Below are positions 1 through 13,309 of a stretch of DNA of 64,000 nucleotides, in pieces. The first letter of the stretch is position 1; each line of letters starts with the position of its first letter. The translations under genes and the position numbers were made by a program. Location of the stretch: assembly GCF_019097595.1 (NCBI RefSeq), contig NC_080718.1:17188657-17252656 (forward strand), given 5' to 3'. The notes below the pieces were generated by a model, which saw only the letters and a program-made list of their open reading frames with translations, was not told the DNA's origin and did no database searches. This DNA is from Hemibagrus wyckioides (lineage: Eukaryota > Chordata > Actinopteri > Siluriformes > Bagridae).

Positions 1-1020
1 TCAGGCACAGAGCTGTCTCTAGGCAAAGAAAAGAGTTTAATCAGGAATTGGTTTCATTCCCTTAAGCATTTAAAGGAACAGAAAGTAATATCCACACAAA
101 AAGTCAGACTCAGATAAGAATGCAGTATTTTAATTATTAATGTGTTGTTAATTATAATTATGTACACTTTATCATAATTATATTATAATTAACTGTACAA
201 AGCTTACTCTAGACAAATATTTACAGCTAGATGCATTCCTCCTCATTTATATGCGAAATATGTATTGAAAAACACAAGATTATTTACAAAACGATTCTAA
301 GATTAGCTCCAATATTTCAATTTATAAAGCGTTTCAAATGAGAGAATGCGACATCTTGTTCTATACATCTCGCTCTATACGCCTCGCAATATACACCATA
401 TATCTGTCTTTAGTGTACATAGAGGATCTGACATATTAACTGTACCACAAATTATGAAGCCTCTTCTATATACACTATGCTCAGATAAGGAGTTAATGAT
501 GTATAAAACACTACTGCTTGTGTTCCTGACCATGTGATATTGTTCAATATTGTTCTAATGCTGGGTCCTCTTAATTACCGCACCTGCTTCTCAAACTGCA
601 TCACCCCATCATTATTGCAGCCGGTGTCCAGAGTGTCTTTTATGTAGCTAAAGAAATAAACTCTTGACTTTTTAACAACCTTGGCCCTTAAAAACAATGT
701 AGAATATTCTGAAAATGAACACACATTTTTATAACATGCTTATTTAGAAAAACAACATGTGATATATGTGGGAATTCTAGCTGAATCGTGCTGATTAATG
801 CTGCAGGTACGATCCGGAGGCGCAATCAAAAATAGAATAAACAAATTAACAAATCAAAACACAATCAAAACACCACTGGCAATTATGGATATCCAACTGG
901 CAGAAACATAGAAGCAGACAAATGATTGATAGTCAGTATACTAGAAATAATGCAAAGAATTGCACACTTGAACAATGGGAAAGCTTTGTAAGAAAGGTAC
1001 AGTACAACAGAACATACTAT
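1..1020. other. AT-rich intergenic DNA, no gene seen
   Basis: No open frame here has family resemblance, splice context or codon bias. There is a short run of TAATTATAATTA-type self-complementary sequence near 130-190. I see nothing else to annotate. Confidence 0.5.
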
Positions 1021-1387
1021 ATACACTCAGTGCACACTTTATTAGGAACACCTGGACATCTGCTCATTTATTCAGTCCGATCCAATCAGCCAGTCATGTG
1101 GCAGATTCCTCACATTCCTGTTTCTGGCACCATTCTGTGTAAACTCCAGAGACTGGAAAGTGTGAAATTCCCAGGAGATCTGCAGTTTCTGAAATAGTCT
1201 AGCAGCAACAACCATGCCAGAGTCACAGAGATCAAACCTCTTCTTTATTCTGACGTTTGATGTGAACGTTAACTGATCTGTATCTACAGCTTATGCATTG
1301 TGCCACTGCCACATGATTGGCTGACTGAAAAACTGCATAAATGAGCAGGTGTACCAGTGTTCCTATTAAAGTGCAGAGTGAGTGTAT
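1021..1387. mobile_element. Inverted-repeat (MITE-like) DNA element
   Basis: The left end (1021-1070) reads ATACACTCAGTGCACACTTT and continues through ATTAGGAACACC. The right end (1338-1387) is its near-exact reverse complement, ending AAAGTGCAGAGTGAGTGTAT. The roughly 50-bp terminal inverted repeats enclose about 270 bp with no open frame. Ends of the type CACTTTATTAGGAACACC are very common in fish genomes and mark a non-autonomous DNA transposon family. I do not assign a superfamily. A small shadow reading frame at 922-1197 runs into it and is not a gene. Confidence 0.75.
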
Positions 1388-4300
1388 GTCTCATTGTATG
1401 AACACTGAGAAACAGGTAAAAAATAATAGAAAGTGGATCGTAAGATGGTGAGGTAATGTTGGAAAAACAAAGGGAAGACTGGGATATGACATTTACAGAA
1501 ATTGATTGATTGATTGATTGATTGGTCATTCATTCATCTGCTCTATTCTGCTCGGGGTCAGGGTGGATCCGGAGCCTATCCCTTGGAACACCAGAGAATC
1601 TTATACCCAAAGAATGTTTGTATTCAGAAATATAACAGCAAAACATATGTTGATAGAACCATCAGAAATGTACTTAGGAGTGAAAGCTTAACAATTGTAT
1701 AATGAATCCAAATATTTAGCTTTAGGTATAAGCAAATGCAATAAGATTAACAAGAAACAGCATTGAAATGACCATTCCAGATCTTTGTGGGTGGATGTGA
1801 CTACAACCAAAAGGTTTTTTGTTTGTTAATCACACAGGATATCATCTGGTTCCTGTTGTCAGTTATAAAAGGCACAAATATGACAGATTGGGTCAAATGA
1901 AAAATGTATTAATAAACCAACATCCTGAATTGTAATACTGAGCATTTGTTCTCAGTCATTTACATGGCAGCAGATCAGGGAACTGGAAACAACCACAAAA
2001 GCATGTCAATGGAATGGATTTTCCTTGAGGCACTAATTATCACAAAAATAATAATCCATTTCACTGTGGCTGTGTCAGTGGTGTGGAAGATACTTGATAG
2101 TGTGGAGAGTGGAGAGTTTTCTTACATCTAGGCTGACTGCCATACTGTAAAATGAGTTATCTCTCCTGAAGCTTTGGCAAACTATTTGGCAAACACTACA
2201 ATGATGCATTCAGAAAAGGTCAAATAAAAAAACTTGTTTTTAAATCACATAGTAATTTTTACAGACATTTCTCAAAATAGCAGCTCAGAAATTGGAATCT
2301 AGACCTGTACTGTATAAGCCAAAGACAGTGGTATAAAAAGAAAAGTCTTGAGACTGCATAAGGAAGAAACGTTTAAAGAGCTAGACTGAAATATTGTGTT
2401 TATAATGAATTTAGGGCTGACTCATTTCTTCCAAGACCAAGATGCCCAATATTTGACAGAAACATAACATAAACAGGATGTTAGGTGTGTGAATAAGGAT
2501 TTCAACAAGGGTTTAGATGAAGACAAAGTTTATTGAGTGTGGGCTAAATGAAAATAATCAGAGTATCAAGACCAGACAAATATGTTTTAACAGGGAGGGC
2601 AGAAGGAAAAAGAGCAGGAATAATACATCAGAATCTTGCACTGGCATCACATCAGGCAGCAAAAAGTTGCTTGCAGCTCGACAGAGGAAAGTAACATATT
2701 CTTTGACATGAATGCAGTACTTAATAAAAGATTCAGATACTAGAAATTCAGTCTTCACTGTATGCAGGCTGTCTTGAAGGTCCACCTACAGCAACAGAAC
2801 TAAAGTGGGAGAGCCAGAAGGTTGCACAGATGTCTATTCATCTTAACAAAATGGCTAATTAAACAAGGTCATCATAGACCTGAGGATCCCAAACACTGAC
2901 AAAAAGCTTTGCCTCTGCTGTAAGCTTCATCATTTTAAGTTCTGATAAAGATAAAGGCCTTTTGATGATAGCACATGATGAATAAAGATCTACTTTTATA
3001 TTATGAATAAAGATCTACTTTTATATATACTTTTGATATATTTTGTAATTAATGTGAAATTCAAATGCCATCAAATGTAGTGATAGGAAAATAGAGCTAA
3101 TATGTACTTAGTGGTTTTATTAAAGCCTTGAGTCAAGCTATTATATTCTGGACTGGAGATTATTTAAGCATGTGTTGAGACATCCATACAGTAAGGCATT
3201 TTGGCTGTCCAATACTAGAGGTAATAAAGGCATTACATTTTTTTCTGTACCATGTAATGATATTTATTCTAGCTTAGCTATGTTTTTCTGACAGAAAATT
3301 GTCATCTTACTATTATCTAACTGAAATCCTGTTGAGAGATAAAGTCAATTGTCACACTAATATTTCACAGGCACACCTGAATAGCAACTAAAAGAAAATT
3401 GTGATTTATCATATAACTTACTACTAGCAGCATTTGTATTCAGTAAAAGCATTTGGCCTTAAGTATGAAATAATTATCCAACACTCAATTGTTGAACTTT
3501 TATACACACCTTAGGCTTGTTTAAATACCATCAATAATTTTCATTTTTAACTTTGAGTAATTGTATCCAGTGGCCCCACAACAGAGCCTTGGGGCACACC
3601 TTACATTTGTATGCACATAGAAACCTTATCAAACTCATAGTGTTCAGTTATGTCAGATCTGAACTAGGAGAGCACCATTCTGAATATATTGGGGCTTTTT
3701 TAGGTCAGTTTGCAACCTGCAATTCCAATTAATGGAACCTGGTCCAAAAAGCTTTGTTTATGGCTTTTTAAGAGTTTTGAATTTGATTGAAAACATAATT
3801 GAAAAGGTATATCAAGCTGTGCAAGATTCTTTTTCCTAGACTTTTGTGCTTAATGCTCTTTAAAAGCATTTTATGTTCACATATGACACAGTGAGCACTA
3901 GCTTGTCATTTTTTTTTACAACCTCAAACAATAGAGGTCACCTGAATGCCCTGAAAAGGGAAGTAATTGTTTCTATGTAGTGAAATGTAAATTAACTGAC
4001 TAAAATGTTCCATGCACCTGAATGGAAGATTCTTCATCAGGGCAAATGATGAAAAGTTTTGCATGAATTGCTAGATAGCATTTTGTGTTCTTCTAATGCA
4101 TTAGAGAGTCCTGACTCTCAAGGAAATGTCATGTGAAGCAGGCTGCTTGGTTTCACAGATGGGGATGTTCACAGATCCCTATAGTGTCATTCTGCTTAAT
4201 CTCCTCACTCCTTCTAGCAGACAGAAACATCAGTCATTGGCTAGAGGACAGGACACAGGATAGAGTTGCATAGTGAATTGAAATGGATTTCTAATCCCAG

Positions 4301-4690
4301 TCCACTAATCAGTGTCCACATTCCCTCACACAATTAGGTAAATATCTGTGTTCATTCGAATTACTAGAATTTGAATAGGGTTTCACACTGTGCATTAGAC
4401 TCTAAAACATTAATTGAGCAAGACATGCTGTGTTTAATTAGTCCTAAAATGATTGTGAATTATTATTCCTGCTGACCACAACACTGGCAAAACATAGTGT
4501 CTGATTAAATACAATCAGATCTTTAACCTTTATATTAAGCACACATGGCATTGGCAGTAAGGATTTCAGGAACAATAGTTATTTATTTCCATGGCAGTTT
4601 TATCTATTATTAATCACATGACACAGGGGATTGAAAACTTTCAACATAATTCATTATGTAAGATTAAGTGAAGAAATATGTTGTATGCAT
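1388..4690. other. Intergenic; short repeats only
   Basis: A (TTGA)n run at about 1502-1523 is followed by a short fragment (about 1527-1600) containing GGTCAGGGTGGATCCGGAGCCTATCCC-like sequence, part of an interspersed fish repeat that recurs in the window. A 25-bp segment ATGAATAAAGATCTACTTTT is tandemly doubled at about 2978-3026. No exon or gene was recognised. Confidence 0.45.
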
Positions 4691-4696
4691 TACATG

Positions 4697-5172
4697 GACA
4701 CAGGTTTGTGGACATCTGAGCAGAACACCCATATGGGCTTTTTGAGCTTCCTATTCCAGATTTTGTCCCTCTATTACTAGTATAATAACCTCCACATTTA
4801 TGGTAAGGTTTTCCACTAGATTTTGGAGCACCGTTTTGGGGATTTGCCCATTAAGCCACAAGAGCATTAGTGAGTTCAGGCACTGATCAAATGAAGAGGC
4901 CTGGGGTGCAGTATACCAGCTTATCCTAAAAACAGTCAGTGAGTTTGAGAACAGGTCTCTGTGCAGATCACCACAATTCTTCCACTGCAACCTTGGCAAA
5001 CCTTATCATTATGACCTCAATTTGTGCAAAGGGACATAGCCATCATGGAACATATTTGAATATATGGGAAACTGTAATGTTACAGCAGACATTCTAGACG
5101 ATTATGTGCTTTTAAATTTGTTGAAACAGTTTACAGAAGGTCCACACATGGGTGTGATGGTCAGGTGGGTAC
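4697..5172. mobile_element. Diverged short inverted-repeat element (TACACTATATGG family)
   Basis: Internal text such as AACACCCATATGGGCTTTTT, a stretch near 4778 about 'ataataacctccac', and the right-end ATGGGTGTGATGGTCAGGTG match the family whose clearest copy here is at 32502-32956. Both outer ends are eroded. It is non-coding; the open frame at 4751-4999 on the minus strand is a by-product. Confidence 0.6.
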
Positions 5173-7254
5173 ATACTCTCTTATCAGTTGGCATAGATGC
5201 ACAACAGGTAAGGATGCCAATCATATCTCCTCAATGATCCATTGTTTCATCCTGTGCATAATCAGGGAACACGGGCTGTATGTGTGAGTTTTTTCCAGGT
5301 TATCTGGTTTCATCCCATCTCTTAAAAACATTCTGATAACTTGACCGGCTAAAAATTGTCCTTAGGTGTGAATGAATGTGTGAATATATGCGTGTATGGT
5401 GCTCTGCAAAAGACCAATCCAGGGTATAATCTTGCTTCAGATCCAGACCCTGACCAGGATAAAGAATATAGTAATTATGCTATATTATATTACACATACA
5501 AAGTTTATTATATTTATAATTATTGTGTATCCGGGACCATGGTGGAGAAACACATACCCTACTGGAGCACAGTACACATAGGAAGAATTTAAAATGAAAA
5601 ATACACAGCAGTAATAAATACACAGAATAGTGCAAGACACATCACACCAACTGCAAAATAACCACATCAAAATACTACGTTACAGGTATATTGGGATAAC
5701 AGTAAATTATATCAACACAATTCTGGCCATCATATCATTACACCTGCTGTGTATAATTAGGCAATATCGCATGAGCAAGAGTGCGGTTATACTGAATATC
5801 AGCATGGAGGTGACACAAGCTCATGAGGCGAGTGTTGTAGGATCCTAGGAGTCAGATGCAAGTGCAGAAGTCTTTAGTGAAAAAACAACTAATAACAAAA
5901 GACAGGAAAAAGCCAAATACTAAAACAAAGGACAAGGCTAAAGCAAGACAAGGCAAGGAAAGCCCAACATAAACACAAAGGGTGCACTTAGTGCTGATGC
6001 AGTGCCATAACATGCACTACACTACAAAACATAATACTTGGCAACTAAGTAGGGAAAACACACCAGCAGGGAAAACTTAACTTAAATAAGTTAGCTAATT
6101 AGGGTAACAAATACAGGATGTGAGACATACAACAAGGGAAAAAATACAAAAATTGTGAGTGAGAATGCCCTCTGGTGGTCTGGAGGGAAATTGTTTGTTT
6201 TGAAAGACCAGGCCCCCGTATGCTTGATTTCTCTACTACTTCCTCTGGGAAGATTGTGTTGAATCCTGACCTGAAAATAATGAAAAACATCGCATAATTG
6301 CTCTTCCTGTCTGGCTGAGTCCAGGCCAGTTGAAGGGAATTGCAAAAGACTTTATTTGTAGAAGGGGGTGATAAGCAACCTGCAGGGGATTTAGGTGCTC
6401 TAGCTGTCTCTGTGGTGATAGCCATTAAAGGGGACCTTTCAGTTAGAATGCTGTTATTTGATGTGGAAATCAGTGAACCTGCAACACAAAACACACAAAA
6501 AGCAGTCCTGTATCTTCTGTCAACACAATGGCTATTCAAACACTGGTGCATTAATTCTTAATTTAACATAGTGAAAAAGGAAACATTGTCTTAGTGACCT
6601 TGCACTGAAGCTGAAAGACTTGCTGAAACCTATTTCTGTCATTCTGTCTCCATGGTGTCTAGTTAAATATCTGTGTGTGGAGCTGCCAACTTCTCTAGTA
6701 AATGCAAATTTCAAGAGCAGAGCATCTTGAGGGTTATGCTGCCTTTGTGCATTTCAAATACTAAAATAAATGGATTCATATAAATATACCTCTTGCTACT
6801 CTAACAATAGTGGGGAAAAGGGAAGAGCAACTGAAGCAGAATGAGAATGAGGCCAGATTACTCTCCAGTCATGTGACAACTTTACAAGCTTTAGAAAACA
6901 TTTTTTCCCCATTTGTCTTTCTAATCAAGATATTTTTCTAGTTGGAGCTTGGTCGCAGACCCTCAGTCTAACACCATTAAATAAAGGACATTATATGGTA
7001 TTACATGATATAGCCTACTTTTCACCATTATTCTACTATAAATAAAGTATTATTTATTGAACTATAAATAAAGCATAAAGCATCCGACAAAAGTATTTTC
7101 TGTGCCAAGGCAACATTGCACAGGCAGCATTGCTCTAATTCTGCATTTTTATCTACAAATGGGTTTGTGCTCATGACCATGGTAAGGAGCTAGTGATCCC
7201 TAAGAGGCAGTTATAAAAGCATCAGTGGGTCATAAATAGACACTTGGTCTGTGT
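5173..7254. other. Intergenic with degraded interspersed repeats
   Basis: About 5395-5470 is a fragment of the repeat carrying CCAGACCCTGACCAGGATAA. From about 5850 to 6190 there is purine-rich sequence (tcagatgcaagtgcagaagt near the start, ccctctggtggtc near the end) that resembles a common fish retroposon. No gene was recognised; the 6099-6551 open frame has no family features. Confidence 0.4.
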
Positions 7255-7327
7255 GTGTGAGTGAGATAGAGAGGGAGCGTGAGATAGAGAGAGAGAGAGT
7301 GAAAGCGAGTGAGAGAGAGAGAGAGAA
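7255..7327. repeat. GA-rich microsatellite
   Basis: Imperfect (GA)n tract with GAGAGAGAGTGAAAGCGAGT interruptions. Confidence 0.8.
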
Positions 7328-7597
7328 CCTTGATTGGATGAAATAGGGATTTGGAAATGGTCAGGCTCTGCATTATGCATTATAATCACTAGTGTCCATG
7401 AACAGAGTAATTTAGAAATATACCTGTCACTTTATTGCCTCTGTTATGAAAGGCTCCTGTCTATTATCACTAACTGAAAATTATTTCTGAAATGGAAATG
7501 AATAAAACTGCCTTCTATCTTCACATTGGACTTTAAGATATCACTTCGTTGTTTCATAATTAGTTTCCACATGTGCTCAGATTGTTCTGAAAATTCC

Positions 7598-7625
7598 GGG
7601 GGGGGGGAGCATGGGGGGGCAGAGA

Positions 7626-7671
<46 letters not shown>

Positions 7672-7755
7672 GACAGAGAGAGAAAGAGGAAGAGGAAGAG
7701 AGGAAGATGGAGAGAGAGAGTGTGAGAGAGAGAGAGAGAGTGTGAGAGAGAGAGA

Positions 7756-7801
<46 letters not shown>
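7598..7801. repeat. G-tract plus about 180 bp of (GA)n/(GT)n microsatellite
   Basis: Two G runs (about 7598-7620) are followed by a compound GA / GTGT tract. It creates long spurious Ser/Leu-rich (minus strand) and Arg/Glu-rich (plus strand) open frames at 7444-7816 that are not genes. Confidence 0.9.
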
Positions 7802-7805
<4 letters not shown>

Positions 7806-9536
7806 TCAAGCAACAAAAATTGAAACTGTTACCGTTCTAGTGTGTGTGACATTAGTCTGTGTGTACAAGCAAACAATGAAAAAGGTCATGGGAAACTCAA
7901 TCATAGGCAAGGTTTTTCTATATGGACCCCTGCACTCTGACATTGACTTCACTATCTTTAGAATACAAAAAGGAAATCTTGCCATGTGTTTGCCACAAGC
8001 ATTGATACCATTTTTATAGCCTCATTCTTTCCCTCATGGCCATTTTCAATACATATGGCCATCTGCATTAATCGATCATATCCCCACAGAAACTGCTGCA
8101 CCTACTAACTAAGGTACATTTCATAGACATAGTCTCTACTCAGGTAAACCTGTATGGTATAGGCACAGCATGCTAATAAAATGATAGAACAAAAATATTA
8201 AAAATGCGGCAAGACTAACAGTGCGAAGCCGCGCATAACCATCAATCACAGGTGAACCCTACTTCAAATATAGTAGAAGGTTAATGGATTAATGAGTGCA
8301 CAAATACCAAATGCAGTCTGTCCCTAATAACTTCTGCTAATGGAGAAAAACATAGCCATCAAATCTCAACACCTGTACCACAGAGCAATATGTTCTGTTT
8401 AGACAATTAAAGGGGAGTGCAGAGTTTAGCATCCTACCTCATTAACACCCAGTATTCAACTCATCAGCTAATTACCAACATGTTCATGGGTTGAATGTTG
8501 TATGTTACAAGAGAGTGACAAAGCACAAATTTTTATAAGTTTGACACTCTATTTTTTTTTCTAACAAGCACAATACATGTCTTACTTGGTGAGCGTATGT
8601 ATATGTATGGTTTAACCAGAACAGCACAAAGACATACAGTTTTGTTTTTATTGTATCCTTATGAAATGCAGAACAGAAACTGAATTATATGCAAGTTTGC
8701 ACGTATCAGTGCAGTAGAAATCAGTGTAGTGTCTCGAATAAATACAGACATTCACTGATTGACTGAACAGACACAAGATATAGTAAGGCTAATCCATGGA
8801 TAAAATTTCAATAGCAGAAAATCCTTGAAGCTTATGAAAGCACATAGTGCATACATTGCATTACCTAATGACAAAAACGTACTGCTTAAATCAGTGTTTC
8901 AAAAATGGCCCCATTTGTATTCAGCTCCTGGTACAATAAACATAGCTGACATTTAGTAATTGATGAAGCGCAGAGCATGCCTGGGGATTTTAACAGGAGG
9001 TGATAAATAGTGCCGGGAGACTGACTTACCTCCTTAGCTCTGATTCTGAATAAGCTGTTCTCTACCTTGCAATACACCATCCCATATTTTATCATTTTAT
9101 TTCTCTCATTCAGTTCACTCTCTATTTTGCTGAGCAAAGACAGTAGATCCTTACCCATGCATTAATATTCATGCGTTGCCTTTGTTGATGTAATGCGCTA
9201 ACCACAAATGCTTAAAGCAGTACTTACTGGAATTAGATGCTTAGTTTCATAGCTGAGGAAAGAAAGTTAATAACGCCTGGCTTGTTTTAGGAACACTGAG
9301 ACATTATTAAATATGACTGTATAAAATACGTAGCGAGACAGTTTGGATAGAAATTTTGCTGGGCACTAGCGCACCACATTTGAAGCGGAACTTGTGAGCT
9401 ACCTGACAGATGACCTTCAGAGCTAATTTGGAATTATGGATTTAATTACTGTGCTATGGGCCATTCGATGACACTAGATTCTCCAGAGCCAGGAGGTCAC
9501 CTTTCCAATTGATATTGGCCACAATTTATTTATATA

Positions 9537-9542
<6 letters not shown>

Positions 9543-9567
<25 letters not shown>

Positions 9568-9568
9568 T

Positions 9569-9603
<35 letters not shown>
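9543..9603. repeat. (TG)n-(AG)n compound microsatellite
   Basis: About 14 TG units, then about 15 AG units, the same arrangement as at 24535-24593. Confidence 0.9.
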
Positions 9604-9610
<7 letters not shown>

Positions 9611-9805
9611 AGCTGAGGTTATCCCTTTTAATAATAAACATAATACATTTTTATGGTTCATTTGGTTCACTCTAAACTATTTTTTTCCATGTACATAGAT
9701 GAGATGACAAAGCCTTGATCTAATTTAGTGTAACCAAGTTAGGCCAAATGTTTATAAATGTAATACCTAATGCATTGACTTTACTCATTTGTATTTTGTA
9801 TTATC

Positions 9806-9925
9806 CATCCATCCATCTTCTATACCCGCTTCATTCCTAATTAGGGTCACAGGGATGGAGCTGGAGCCTATCCCAGCACACATTAAGGCAGGGGTACACC
9901 CTGGACAGGTCGCCAGTCCTATTTT
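9806..9925 (+). mobile_element. LINE 3'-end fragment
   Basis: It begins with an ATCC repeat, then TTCTATACCCGCTTCATTCC, a GGGTCACAGGGATGGAGCTGG segment, and ends near ACACCCTGGACAGGTCGCCA. This order is that of a very common fish LINE/retroposon 3' region. Only about 120 bp is present and no coding part. Confidence 0.6.
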
Positions 9926-10369
9926 CTATTATGTCAATTTAAAATGTTAGAGAGAGATGGCAACTAGTGTAATTATTGTGTTGGGTAAATAGTATGAATT
10001 CTTAGACACATCCTGTCAATTTATTTCAGACAAGATGAAGAGTCTTCACCAGAACCACTTTCCATTCTCAGTGAAAGATGTACTTGATCATTTCTACCCA
10101 GCAAAACATACAGCAAAAGATAGGCAGTAAAGAAAGAGCTTTTATAATTAAGAGCCACAAATAAGATTGCTATAAGCCAGGCTTAACAAGTATTAACATC
10201 ATATGCAAATGCAGGAATAAAAGAATTCAATACTTGACAGTAATGTAAAATTGTGTTGAGTACAAGGGCTTTGTTCATGGTTCTTTTATGATTACTTCTA
10301 TATGGATTAGTATGGATTAAGGACATTTTGGTTCAGTAAATCTGAACATTCTACACAAGACAATACATA

Positions 10370-10530
10370 TACAGTGCCTTACAAAAGTCTTCGACTCCCT
10401 TAAAAGTTATCAGATTTATCTGGATTACGAACGACACTCACACAGTTTGTTCCAATCAGTGTTTTTTTTTATTGAAAAACAAAAATCAAAATGTATTATT
10501 TGTCAGTAAAATAAAAAATAAAAACTGGAA
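10370..10530. mobile_element. Possible terminal fragment of a Tc1-like element
   Basis: The stretch ACAGTGCCTTACAAAAGTCT followed by a T-rich region resembles the inverted-repeat end of a Tc1-family fish transposon. I did not find a matching second end. The rest of 9926-12634 shows no gene; about 11600-11775 is another degraded interspersed-repeat fragment (GTATGTTCTCCCATTGTTTG onward). Confidence 0.35.
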
Positions 10531-13309
10531 CAAGCTGCAACCCCATCCTGGCAGATTTGCTGCAGGTTCTTCAGGTTAGTTGGATGCTGTTTGTTGAGTG
10601 AAAGAAAGAGATTATTTTGGCAATGTATTTCATTACTCATCCAATTTCCTCTTTCCTCTTGGGCATAGCATGCAGCAATTTTATTTCTTCTGTGCTACAC
10701 TGCTAGTTGGGGGCCCTCAAGTGCATTAAGAGCTTCCAGCCATGAGACCTTTGTTAGGTCTTAGGTGGAAACCAACCATGGCTACCCAAAATGCTTCTCC
10801 ACACTGGGCATAGGGTTGGTGTAGTTTCTGAAAGTTGAAGTGTATAATCCAGCAAGAACTACATACAGTATATGGTTAGACCATGAGCTGGTGGACTCTT
10901 TTATGTTTTAGGTTCACAGTTGTTCCCCATCTCCTTGTCCTAGAGGGCCACTGCTACACTACTACACCTGGTGGTATTTTCACTGCAGTGCTGGACAAGA
11001 TGTGCTCGGTCAGAAGCAGGTCCAAACCCTGTTATTGTACTAGTCATGCATGTGCTACTGGTGATTTTCTCATTTAAACGTGTCCTCTACAGGAACTGCT
11101 GTAGAGAAACATGCTGACAATGACTAATGGAACCTCTCTTAGAAGTAGACACTGTATTTTTCACCCTGTTTTTGTCCTTTCAGGTGATAAGTGTAGTCAA
11201 TCTCATAATGGCATTGATTTTTGAGCAAGGAGACACCATGGGGTCAATGGGCTCCCCTCAGCAGGTGGTGCGGCAGTATAGAATGTAACCCCTGGTTGTG
11301 CAATTTCAGTCTCCAGCCATGCATGCTTTTGTCTAGCCCTTCCCTGTGTAAACACGCATTTGCTTTGTTGTGGTTGTTTAGATAACACCGGCCATCAGGA
11401 TTCTGAACTATATCCTTTGTCAGGCATCGCACTTTGTTCATAGAATGACAGAAATTAATATTTAAGAACATACATTAAGATAGAATATTAATTTCTCTTA
11501 CTTCATGTAATTACTGTTGTACCTTGGCCTTGATTTTTTTTGCTTTGAAAATAAGGGGCACAGCTTTTCACTTTTTATGTGTTATTATCATAATTTAAGA
11601 AGCCTCTGTGGTGTTTTGTATGTTCTCCCATTGTTTGTGTGGGTTTCATCTGGGTTTGAAGACACACTGTCCAAACACATGTAGGTAGTTTTGGCTACAC
11701 TAGACAGGCCTAGCTGTAAATGAGTGTGTGAATACAGCCCTGGTCAGCATACAGCAGTTACTAAATATAAATGAACGAATATAACCTAATTACAGCTTTC
11801 GAGTATCAAACCCAGGATCCATTTTTCAACAAAGCTTTCAATATTCTATGCATAACCAGAATTTGCTTTTCCTCCTATTCATACTAACATAGGGCTGAAT
11901 CATGTAAAATTGAACACAAAACCTGATCTATAATTACGACTATATATTCAGTAAACGTGGAAAGGATAATCAATCTCTTCAAGCATTACTGCAGTAGATA
12001 TGCACTAAACACATTCAAAGCCTTGAAAGTCTCATAAGAGGAATACAAACAAATATAAATCAAAGTGAAGAAAACAAAAACATTTAATATATTCTTAATA
12101 TACCTGTTTGTGACATTTATTTCCTATATAAGTGACATATTCAGATGAAAGTCAAGATATTTTATGCTTCATGAATTGCTTTTTGCCAGGATTTTGACAA
12201 GGAATATTAATCAATGTAAATATGTAAATTCTATGTGCTAATAATGGTTTATTGTACTACCTTATCGCCTCCCTCAGCCCAGCATTCACACAGCAAACAC
12301 TGAGTCAGAGGGAAACAAGGAGGCTCTGAGTTGTAATTAAACATTCAGTTCTAATCTTCACAGGATTGATAGGCACTATGAATAGCTCGGGGTGGTAACT
12401 GTGGAGCACTTTTTGCTGTCTTGTTCTCTCGTATTGCCGATGAAAGAATTATCATGGTGGCAGTATCATTACTGCACAAGGGTAAATTTATACAATCTCT
12501 AGAAACCATATCTTCCTTTACACAGAATGGCAGAACTTGACCTCACCGAGACACTGGGTTATCTCTTTCCCACAATTACACTGTCCTGAGTAGTGTTTTA
12601 TTTTGTGCTCCCTAGAAGTTAACTGGGGTCAATATACACCAATCAGCTATAACATAAAAAAACCTTCCTAATATTGTGTTGGTCCACCTTGTGCCACCAA
12701 ATCAGCTGTGATGCATCGAGGCATGAACTCCACAAGACTTCTGAAGGTGCTCTATGGTGTCTGGTGCTGGGAGGTACTTTGGCAGCAGATCTTTTAAGTC
12801 CTGTAAGTGGAATCCATGGATCAGACTTGTTTGTCCAGCACATCCCACTGATGCTTGATCGGATTTGGGGACTTTGGAGGCCAAGTCAACACCTTAACCT
12901 CTGTCATGTTTCTCAAACTATTCCTGAACAATGTTTACAGTGTGTCAGGGAGCATTGAAAAAGACCACTGACATTAGGTAATACTGTTGCCATGAAGGGG
13001 TGTACTTGGTCTGCAACAATGTTTAAGCAGGTGGTATGTGTCAAATTAACATTGTGTAGCAGTGAATGCCAGGACCCAAGGTTTCCCAAAAGAACAATGC
13101 TGAAAGTATCACACATTTCTGACATTTTTCTATAATAGGCAACATTTTCATAAAAGGTAACCTTTTCAGCATTTTGGTTACAGTAGATTTTGTGTGGGAT
13201 CAAACCAGACTGGCTAACCTTTGTGCCCCAAGTATATCAAGGAGACTTGAGCACCCATAACCCTGTTGCCAGTTCACCAGTTGGCCTTCCTTGGACCACA
13301 TTAGATAGA

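Noticed and set aside
7444..7816. Long open frames rich in Ser/Leu or Arg/Glu
   Set aside because: They are translations of the GA/GT microsatellite.
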